From: Streptosporangiaceae bacterium
Lineage (GTDB): Bacteria > Actinomycetota > Actinomycetes > Streptosporangiales > Streptosporangiaceae
Length of the DNA stretch: 8,451 nucleotides
Direction: 5' to 3'
Assembly (NCBI GenBank): GCA_030045295.1
Contig: JASIGD010000157.1
Span: 1-8,451, forward strand
Part shown: in pieces, positions 1-4,847 of the stretch
How the letters are laid out: each line of letters begins with the position of its first letter
Position numbering within the stretch: the first letter of the stretch is position 1
Program-made: the position numbers and the translations under genes
Notes under the pieces: model-generated
What the model was told of the DNA's origin: nothing
What the model saw: the letters and a program-made list of their open reading frames with translations, nothing else
Databases searched by the model: none

Positions 1-689
1 GGCACGTCACAGCGCTGGGCCGCCACCCGGTCCCGCAGGCGCAGGTAATCGTCGGGGTAGAAGAACATGTTGGTGATCGCGAAGTCCGCGCCGGCCCGGC
101 ACTTGGCCACGAAATAGCGCACGTCCGTGTCGGGATCGGGCGACCGCGGGTGCTTCTCGGGAAACGCGGCCACCCCGACGCAGAAGTCGCCGACCGACCT
201 GACCAGGCGGACCAGGTCCGCCGCGTAGCTGAGGCCGTCCGGGTGGGGGACCCAGTCGGCGTTCGGGTCGCCGGGCGGGTCGCCTCTCAGCGCGAGCACG
301 TTGCGCACCCCGACCGCCGCGTACGACCCGATCACCTGCCTGAGCTCGGTCACCGAGTGGTTCACCGCGGTGAGGTGCCCCACCGGCGTCAGCGTGGTCT
401 CCGCGGCGATCCGGCCCGTCACCCTGACCGTCCGGTCCCTCGTCGACCCGCCGGCCCCGTAGGTCACGGACACGAACGTGGGCCGCAGCGGCTCCAGCTG
501 CCTGATCGCCCGCCACAGCTGGCTTTCCTCCGCCTCGGTCTTCGGCGGCATGAACTCGAACGAGAACGCCTGGCGGCCGGCCGCGAGCAGGTCGCGGATC
601 AGCGGAGGATGCGGCAGGCACGGCTGGCCGACGGCAGGTCTCGGCGTCGCGCCCGCGGTTCGCCGCGTGCGCGGCGGGCTCGGCGGCAT
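1..689 (-). CDS. metF: 5,10-methylenetetrahydrofolate reductase, N-terminal 229 codons (3' end outside window)
   Basis: Flavoenzyme that reduces methylene-tetrahydrofolate to methyl-tetrahydrofolate for methionine synthesis, in the cytosol. Translating the minus strand from the ATG at 689 gives a TIM-barrel MTHFR with the family motifs in order: FSFEFMPPK (residues 42-50; Glu45 matches the catalytic Glu28 of E. coli MetF), [24 protein letters not shown] (Asp137 matches E. coli Asp120, near the flavin), VAAFPEKHP and AITNMFF (204-210). The frame stays open to the window edge; about 70 residues should lie outside. The ATG at 689 is the only start after an in-frame TAG 12 bases upstream, giving a Pro/Arg-rich tail of about 28 residues before the barrel; no clear Shine-Dalgarno is seen. 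It starts 19 bases after the upstream Rv2175c-like gene ends, so co-transcription is likely. Oddity: Asn207 stands where E. coli has Gln183. The identification is firm. Confidence 0.95.
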   Translation of the reverse strand, partial: MPPSPPRTRRTAGATPRPAVGQPCLPHPPLIRDLLAAGRQAFSFEFMPPKTEAEESQLWRAIRQLEPLRPTFVSVTYGAGGSTRDRTVRVTGRIAAETTLTPVGHLTAVNHSVTELRQVIGSYAAVGVRNVLALRGDPPGDPNADWVPHPDGLSYAADLVRLVRSVGDFCVGVAAFPEKHPRSPDPDTDVRYFVAKCRAGADFAITNMFFYPDDYLRLRDRVAAQRCDV

Positions 690-708
690 GCGGCCAGCCT
701 AGCCGCTT

Positions 709-1071
709 CTAGAACGCCAGGGCCTGAGCCCGCCGGTTCACCTCGGTTCCGCGGTGCTCGACGATCGCGTCGATCGGCGTGCCGGGCAGCGTGTCATCGG
801 CCGTGAAAAGCCAGCGGAGCGCCTCCAGCTCGTCGAACCCGCAGTCGAAGAGCAAGGTGAGGGTCCCGCACAAGCCCTTGACGATGTGGTGGCCGTCAAG
901 GAAGGCGGCCGGCACCGCGACCGTCCCTGCCCGACGGGTCACGGCCAGGAGCTTCCGGTCGCGGAGGAGCTGCTTCACTCGCCCGGCTGGGATGCCGAGC
1001 AGGTCGGCTACTTCGGGGAGTGACAGCCATTCGCCGACTAGAGCGTCGGTCGTGGGGTCGATCTGTGCCAC
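709..1071 (-). CDS. Rv2175c-family winged-helix DNA-binding protein (likely PknL substrate)
   Basis: From the GTG at 1071 this is a 120-residue protein resembling M. tuberculosis Rv2175c along its whole length. A winged helix-turn-helix lies at about 15-58 (WLSLPEVADLLGIP, then GRVKQLLRDRKLLAV). A C-terminal helical domain follows with WLFTADDTLPGTP (87-99), and the protein ends in EVNRRAQALAF, close to the end I recall for Rv2175c. In M. tuberculosis the protein binds DNA and is phosphorylated on an N-terminal Thr by PknL; here Thr7/Thr8 sit at a similar place. Presence of pknL 1.5 kb away supports the pairing. A longer reading from GTG 1152 would add 27 residues (147 in all) that do not resemble the family, so I prefer 1071 (MAQIDPTTDALV). 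Neither start has a well-placed Shine-Dalgarno. DNA targets are unknown. Confidence 0.88.
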   Translation of the reverse strand: MAQIDPTTDALVGEWLSLPEVADLLGIPAGRVKQLLRDRKLLAVTRRAGTVAVPAAFLDGHHIVKGLCGTLTLLFDCGFDELEALRWLFTADDTLPGTPIDAIVEHRGTEVNRRAQALAF

Positions 1072-1088
1072 GAGTCCAATGTCCCACT

Positions 1089-1113
1089 CCCGCGGGTCCT
1101 CCAAACCCGCGGG
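1089..1113 (-). promoter_or_regulatory. Stem-loop between the oxidoreductase and Rv2175c-like genes
   Basis: A perfect 9-bp inverted repeat: CCCGCGGGT at 1089-1097 and ACCCGCGGG at 1105-1113 with a 7-base loop. On the minus strand (the transcribed sense) the loop contains GGAGG, a Shine-Dalgarno-like string 26 bases before the preferred GTG at 1071. No U tract follows, so it is unlikely to be a terminator. It could be an mRNA structure tuning translation or an operator. If the longer start at 1152 were used it would lie inside the coding region. Confidence 0.5.
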
Positions 1114-1164
1114 TGGGCAGGGACCACGACGGTGCAGGCCGGTTTCGGGCACGGGCAGGGTCCG

Positions 1165-2343
1165 TCAGGCGGCCACGGCTTCTTTGACCGGGACGGCAGG
1201 GTCGCTGAGGCGGGCCGCGTCAACGGGCTCGGCCGAGGCGATGACCCTGCGGCCTTGCTGCAGGTCACGGGGCCGGTCCACGGTCAAGATCGCCACCAGC
1301 CGACCTACGGCGAGCCAGCATGCCGCCCATGTCGGCCCGGCCGGGTCGCCCCGCCAGACCAGACGCTCGGCGTCGCCGTGGTATCCCACGTACTGGACCA
1401 TGCGGCCGAACTGCTCGGACCAGAAGTACGGCACCGGGTCGTATACCGCGTCGCCGCCGAGCACGTTGGCCGCCACCACCTCGGGCGCGCGCAGGGCCAC
1501 GTCCCAGTGCTCGAACCGCAGCCGCCGCCTGAACCGCCGCGACTCGAACGCCGCGCAGTCCCCCGCCGCGTAGACACCGGGCAGCGAGGTCCGCAGGCCG
1601 GCGTCGACGGCCACGCCGTTCTCCAGCCGCAGGCCCGAACCCTCCAGCCATCGGGTGGCCGGCCGGACCCCGATAGCGGTGACGATCTCGTCGGCGCCGA
1701 TCCAGCCGCCGCCGGCCAGCGCGAGCCCGCCCGGCTGCACCGACTCCACCGCGACGCCGACCCGCAGCTGCACCCCCGCGTCGGCGTACCACCGCGCGGT
1801 CTGCGCTCCTACCGGCGCGCCGACGGCCGAGGCGAGCGGGGCGGGCCCCGCCTCGACCACCGTGACCTCGCAGCCGCGCGAGGCCGCGGCCGTCGCCAGT
1901 TCCGCGCCGATCCAGCCGGCCCCCACGATGGTCAGCCGCAGCCCCGGCCGGAGCAAGGCGCGCAGCGCCAGCGCGTCATCGTAGCTGCGCAACAACCGCT
2001 GCGGCCCGGTCCCCGGGAGAGCCACGGGCAGCGCGCCGGTGGCGAGGACTGCCTGATCAAACGGGTATTCACCGCGATGTGTCAGCACGGCGCCCTGGTC
2101 CAGTCCCGTGGCGGGCTCGCTGGGGCGGAAGTCCACGTCCAGCGCGCCGAAGTCGGCCCGCAGCGAGGGGTCAACCCCCTCGGTCAGGACCTTCTTCGAC
2201 AGCGGCGGCCGGTCGTAGGGCGGACGCGCCTCCGCGCCGATCAGGATGATCTGGCCGGTGTAGCCGCGCGCTCTGAGTTCCTCCGTGGTGCGCAGGCCGG
2301 CCAGCCCGGCGCCCGCGACGACGACCCTCCCGCGACCCGCCAC
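1165..2343 (-). CDS. FAD-dependent pyridine nucleotide oxidoreductase (ferredoxin/rubredoxin reductase type)
   Basis: A 392-residue flavoprotein of the family that passes electrons from NAD(P)H to ferredoxin, rubredoxin or similar partners (as in P450 and dioxygenase systems). Visible: FAD-binding Rossmann motif GAGLAG (11-16); RPPYDRPPLSK (40-50), typical of this branch; ATGALP (101-106); second Rossmann GAGWIG (141-146) with Glu164 at the end of its second strand, favouring NADH over NADPH; the FAD motif GVYAAGDCA (256-264); and a C-terminal reductase domain from about 300 with FEHWDVALRAP and SEQFGRMVQYVG. No CxxC redox pair, as expected for this class. Length is usual (about 400). It starts at GTG 2343, divergent from pknL, and ends 93 bases before the Rv2175c-like gene, probably heading a three-gene operon. 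No ferredoxin, P450 or oxygenase is in view, so its electron acceptor is unknown. Confidence 0.9.
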   Translation of the reverse strand: MAGRGRVVVAGAGLAGLRTTEELRARGYTGQIILIGAEARPPYDRPPLSKKVLTEGVDPSLRADFGALDVDFRPSEPATGLDQGAVLTHRGEYPFDQAVLATGALPVALPGTGPQRLLRSYDDALALRALLRPGLRLTIVGAGWIGAELATAAASRGCEVTVVEAGPAPLASAVGAPVGAQTARWYADAGVQLRVGVAVESVQPGGLALAGGGWIGADEIVTAIGVRPATRWLEGSGLRLENGVAVDAGLRTSLPGVYAAGDCAAFESRRFRRRLRFEHWDVALRAPEVVAANVLGGDAVYDPVPYFWSEQFGRMVQYVGYHGDAERLVWRGDPAGPTWAACWLAVGRLVAILTVDRPRDLQQGRRVIASAEPVDAARLSDPAVPVKEAVAA

Positions 2344-2351
2344 AGTGACCC

Positions 2352-2357
2352 AGGCTA
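2352..2357 (-). promoter_or_regulatory. Putative -10 box (TAGCCT) of the oxidoreductase operon
   Basis: On the minus strand TAGCCT fits the actinobacterial TANNNT -10 pattern and ends 8 bases before the GTG at 2343, placing the transcription start at or next to the start codon. No Shine-Dalgarno precedes the GTG, in keeping with a leaderless mRNA. No convincing -35 box is seen. Confidence 0.45.
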
Positions 2358-2358
2358 C

Positions 2359-2377
2359 GCGCGGCCTTTCGCCGCGC
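2359..2377. repeat. Inverted repeat in the divergent pknL/oxidoreductase promoter region
   Basis: GCGCGGC (2359-2365) and GCCGCGC (2371-2377) form a perfect 7-bp inverted repeat with a 5-base spacer. It lies directly upstream of the minus-strand TAGCCT box, where an operator would overlap the RNA polymerase footprint. A second palindrome, CCCGGCCGGG, is at 2398-2407. GC-rich palindromes arise by chance in such DNA, so a regulatory role is only a possibility. Confidence 0.35.
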
Positions 2378-2519
2378 AGGTCCGGCTCGCCCGGTTGCCC
2401 GGCCGGGTCCCCGTATTTTTGACCCGAACGGACGGTGGTACCCGCCTTCGTCGGCTGCGCGGCGTCCCGTGGCGGGGCGGGAGACCATGATTAACGACTC
2501 CGCACAGGCCAAAGAACCG

Positions 2520-2525
2520 TAAAAT
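2520..2525 (+). promoter_or_regulatory. Putative -10 box (TAAAAT) of pknL, leaderless start
   Basis: TAAAAT is AT-rich against a very GC-rich background, matches TANNNT and ends exactly 7 bases before the pknL ATG, so transcription would begin at the A of the start codon. No Shine-Dalgarno is present between the box and the ATG. No clear -35 box at the right distance. Confidence 0.6.
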
Positions 2526-2532
2526 CATCGCG

Positions 2533-4614
2533 ATGGACGACACGCTGGCCGACCCGCTCGTCGGGCGCGTGCTTGACGGGCGTTACGCCGTGACGACGCG
2601 CATCGCGCACGGCGGGATGGCCACTGTCTACCTGGCCACGGATACCAGGCTGGACCGCGACGTGGCCCTCAAGGTCATGCACGCCGAACTGGCCAGGGAC
2701 GCCGATTTCGTCCGCAGGTTCATCGGCGAGGCCAAGTCGGTAGCGCGGCTGTCGCACCAGAACGTGGTCGCGGTCTTCGATCAGGGCGCTGACGGGCCGT
2801 TCCTTTACCTGGCGATGGAGTACGTGCCCGGACGCACGCTCAAAGAGGTGCTCCGCGAGCGCGGCCGGTTCTCCCCGGCTGCGGCGCTCGACATCATGGC
2901 CGGTGTGCTGGACGGCCTCGCGGCCGCGCACGCGTCCGGCATCGTGCATCGGGACGTCAAGCCGGAGAACGTCCTGCTGACCGCCGACGGCCGGATCAAG
3001 GTGGCTGATTTCGGCCTGGCCCGAGCGCATGCGGCGGTCGGCAGCACCAGGGCCGGCCTGCTCATAGGCACGGTCGCCTACCTGCCGCCTGAGCAGGTGA
3101 CCGGCGACAGCTCGGACCCGCGCTCAGATGTGTACTCGGCGGGCGTGGTCCTCTTCGAGCTGCTCACCGGCCACCCCCCGTTTACCGGCGACACGCCGCT
3201 GTCGGTCGCCTACCAGCACGTCAACCAGGATGTCCCGGCTCCTTCTGCGCTGGTGCCCGGCATACCCGCGGCGGTCGACCAGCTCGTGCTCGCGGCCACC
3301 CGCCGGGACCCGGCGCTGCGCCCCGCGGACGCCGGCGAGTTCGCGAGAGCGGTCCGCCGGGTCAGGCAGGGCCAGCGCGAGCCGAGCGGGCTCACCGGCA
3401 TGACGGGCGCCGGTGCCCAGGGCTTGTCAGAAGCGCCTTGGCTCGACCTGAGTACGCCCGCGGCCACGAACGGGTGGTGGGCGCGGCAGGAGACCGCCAC
3501 GCCGGCCGGCGCACGCGAGTCGGGTGCCAACGAGTGGTGGACCGGCGGCGCGATGATGCCTCCCGCCAACGGCCCGGGGACCGGCCGGCCCGGCGGTGGC
3601 CAGTGGGGCGCGGACCAGTGGGGTACCAGCCAGTTCGGGACGGGTGCCCGCGATAACGCAGGCTCGCACACGCTCATCGTCGACCGCGAGCAGGACCGGC
3701 GCTACGCGGGCGGCCGCGAGCCGTTCCTGCAGCGCTGGCTGTTCAGCCCGCGGCTCGCGATCATCGCGCTGATCGTGGTGCTCGGGCTCGGGCTCGGGCT
3801 CGGCGGCTGGTGGCTCGCTGCCGGGCGGTACGCTCAGGTGCCCTCGGTGGCAGGCGATACCCTCGCCAGGGCGACCGCGGCGCTGACCGCCAACGGCTTT
3901 ACCGTCACCAGGGGCGCGCCGGTACATAGCAACGAGGTACCCAAGGGCCTGGTGGCCGGCACCAGGCCCTCCGCCCGGGCGGTAAAGGGGGCGGCCGTCG
4001 CGATCCTCATCTCGGCCGGGCCGTTCACCTCCACGGTGCCCGACGTCAAAAACGATACGCTTTCCGCGGCTGAGGCCGCCTTGCGGCGCGTGCACCTGGT
4101 CCCCACCGTCGACAAGGTCGGCTCCGGCGCTCCCGTCGGCGCCGTGATCGGCAGCAACCCGGGAGCGGGTACGTCCTGGCCGCAGACCAAGACCGTCGCC
4201 GTCCTGGTCTCCGAAGGCCTGACGCTGCCCAATTTCGTCGGCATGAACCTGCAGGCGGCGCAGCAGTGGGCAGGTCAGCACGACGCTAACCTGCAACAGC
4301 AGCAGGACCCGAATAGCCAGGCGTCGCCGGGCACGATCACCGGCCAGCAGCCCGCGCCCGGCTCGTCGTACCGGCAGGGCGAGAGCGTGACCATCGACGT
4401 CTCGGCGGGTCCCGCCGAGGTCAATATTCCCGACCCGATAGGCATGTCGGTCCGGCAGGCAACGCGGATGCTCCAGGCCGCGGGATTCCAGGTTCAGGTG
4501 CAGGCATTCGGGCAGTCGGGCAACCGCGTGTGGTACTACAGCCCGACTGGCCAGGCGCCGCGGGGCAGCACCATCACCCTGTACGTCATCGCTGGCAACC
4601 AGGGCGGCTTCTGA
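2533..4614 (+). CDS. pknL: PASTA-domain transmembrane Ser/Thr protein kinase, PknL type
   Basis: A 693-residue sensor kinase. Cytoplasmic kinase domain at about 18-280: glycine loop IAHGGMATVY (first Gly replaced by Ala25), Lys47 in VALKVM, Glu66 in helix C, HRDVKPEN (139-146, catalytic Asp141), DFG (159-161), activation loop with Thr172, GTVAYLPPEQV, and RDPALRP near the end. A Gly/Pro/Trp-rich linker (about 285-400) leads to one membrane helix (408-430). Four extracytoplasmic PASTA repeats follow (about 434-497, 498-562, 563-627, 628-693), the kind of domain that binds peptidoglycan fragments or lipid II. The kinase sequence resembles M. tuberculosis PknL (as I recall it, shared DPRSDVYS and ELLTGH-PFTGD) more than PknB, and an Rv2175c homologue lies nearby. 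M. tuberculosis PknL itself lacks PASTA repeats. Likely role: coupling cell-wall state to the DNA-binding partner. Kinase call is certain; PknL orthology rests on likeness plus neighbourhood. Confidence 0.95.
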   Translation: MDDTLADPLVGRVLDGRYAVTTRIAHGGMATVYLATDTRLDRDVALKVMHAELARDADFVRRFIGEAKSVARLSHQNVVAVFDQGADGPFLYLAMEYVPGRTLKEVLRERGRFSPAAALDIMAGVLDGLAAAHASGIVHRDVKPENVLLTADGRIKVADFGLARAHAAVGSTRAGLLIGTVAYLPPEQVTGDSSDPRSDVYSAGVVLFELLTGHPPFTGDTPLSVAYQHVNQDVPAPSALVPGIPAAVDQLVLAATRRDPALRPADAGEFARAVRRVRQGQREPSGLTGMTGAGAQGLSEAPWLDLSTPAATNGWWARQETATPAGARESGANEWWTGGAMMPPANGPGTGRPGGGQWGADQWGTSQFGTGARDNAGSHTLIVDREQDRRYAGGREPFLQRWLFSPRLAIIALIVVLGLGLGLGGWWLAAGRYAQVPSVAGDTLARATAALTANGFTVTRGAPVHSNEVPKGLVAGTRPSARAVKGAAVAILISAGPFTSTVPDVKNDTLSAAEAALRRVHLVPTVDKVGSGAPVGAVIGSNPGAGTSWPQTKTVAVLVSEGLTLPNFVGMNLQAAQQWAGQHDANLQQQQDPNSQASPGTITGQQPAPGSSYRQGESVTIDVSAGPAEVNIPDPIGMSVRQATRMLQAAGFQVQVQAFGQSGNRVWYYSPTGQAPRGSTITLYVIAGNQGGF
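3781..3798 (+). repeat. (CTCGGG)3 tandem repeat in the transmembrane segment of pknL
   Basis: Three exact CTCGGG units, continued by CTCGGC, encode the Leu-Gly alternation GLGLGLGG (residues 418-425) in the membrane helix. Slippage would add or remove Leu-Gly pairs without breaking the frame, changing helix length. Confidence 0.7.
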
Positions 4615-4679
4615 CGGCCCAGGCGCTCCGGTCCGGTCACAATCGTGGAGCGGGGCGCCCGTCTTGCCGGGGCATGCGC

Positions 4680-4685
4680 TAGGCT
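4680..4685 (+). promoter_or_regulatory. Putative -10 box (TAGGCT) of the leader peptide/DAHP synthase unit
   Basis: TAGGCT fits TANNNT and ends 7 bases before the ATG of the leader ORF at 4693, so the transcript would begin at or one base before that ATG. It lies 65 bases after the pknL stop. No good -35 box at 16-18 bases. Position relative to the leader ORF is the main support. Confidence 0.6.
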
Positions 4686-4692
4686 GTCCGGC

Positions 4693-4767
4693 ATGCGCCA
4701 GCAGTTCTGGTTTTGGTTTGGCTACCGGCCCGGTTCCCGGACGGTCGCCTGCCAGACCTTGCGCTGA
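4693..4767 (+). CDS. Aromatic-amino-acid leader peptide (24 aa), attenuator control ORF
   Basis: A 24-codon ORF beginning MRQQFWFWFGY and ending at TGA 4765-4767, 80 bases before the DAHP synthase start. Codons 5-11 are Phe, Trp, Phe, Trp, Phe, Gly, Tyr: six of seven codons specify the three aromatic end products of the pathway that the downstream enzyme begins. Such clustering of rare-type codons in a short ORF before a terminator hairpin is the hallmark of ribosome-mediated attenuation (as in trp and phe leaders). The peptide itself would have no function; its translation speed reports charged tRNA levels for Trp, Phe and Tyr. No Shine-Dalgarno precedes the ATG and a TAGGCT box sits 7 bases upstream, so it is probably read from a leaderless mRNA. 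This is an inference from codon content, position and the hairpin. Confidence 0.8.
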   Translation: MRQQFWFWFGYRPGSRTVACQTLR

Positions 4768-4782
4768 CGGAAGCGACCTAGC

Positions 4783-4816
4783 GAGAGCCCCGGGCCACAG
4801 GCCCGGGGCTCTCTTT
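4783..4816 (+). terminator. Intrinsic-terminator-like attenuator hairpin before the DAHP synthase
   Basis: A perfect 14-bp stem: GAGAGCCCCGGGCC (4783-4796) and GGCCCGGGGCTCTC (4800-4813), with loop ACA, followed by TTT. It starts 15 bases after the leader ORF stop and ends 20 bases before the GGAGG of the enzyme gene, so terminating here would switch off only the downstream gene. The 3' T run is short (3), as often in actinobacteria. A leader segment GGCCCGG at 4727-4733 is identical to the first seven bases of the right arm and could pair with CCGGGCC at 4790-4796 as an antiterminator. Confidence 0.85.
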
Positions 4817-4833
4817 ATGCGTGACGACAAACT

Positions 4834-4838
4834 GGAGG
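4834..4838 (+). promoter_or_regulatory. Ribosome binding site GGAGG fixing the DAHP synthase start
   Basis: A full GGAGG with a 9-base gap to the ATG at 4848. It rules out the GTG at 4821, which would place this site inside the coding region. It is the only strong Shine-Dalgarno at a gene start in the window, as expected for a gene read from a transcript with a long leader. Confidence 0.85.
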
Positions 4839-4847
4839 CGGGTTGAC

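Noticed and set aside
1132..2490. Long plus-strand open frame (452 codons) across the oxidoreductase
   Set aside because: It is the antisense shadow of the flavoprotein: low-complexity Arg/Pro/Gly-rich translation without family motifs, while the minus-strand frame has all FAD/NAD motifs.
2487..2522. Eleven-residue ORF upstream of pknL (MINDSAQAKEP) with GGGAG before it
   Set aside because: Shine-Dalgarno gap is only 3 bases and the ORF overlaps the TAAAAT box; if pknL is leaderless it is not transcribed with the gene. No codon bias of a leader peptide.
4622..4659. Hairpin after pknL (CGCTCC 4624-4629 with GGAGCG 4647-4652; alternative GGCGC/GCGCC)
   Set aside because: Bulged stem, 17-base loop and no T tract; not convincing as a terminator.
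4674..4682. ATG-CGC-TAG mini-ORF just before the leader peptide, in a 9-base direct repeat (GGCATGCGC) with the leader start
   Set aside because: Two codons only and upstream of the inferred transcription start; the repeat is short and probably chance.
3427..4830. Minus-strand open frame (467 codons) under the PASTA region of the kinase
   Set aside because: Antisense shadow; the plus strand encodes four clear PASTA repeats and the minus translation shows no motif.
4821..4847. GTG 4821 as an upstream start of the DAHP synthase
   Set aside because: Would put the perfect GGAGG inside the coding region and add nine residues absent from the family; ATG 4848 has ideal spacing.
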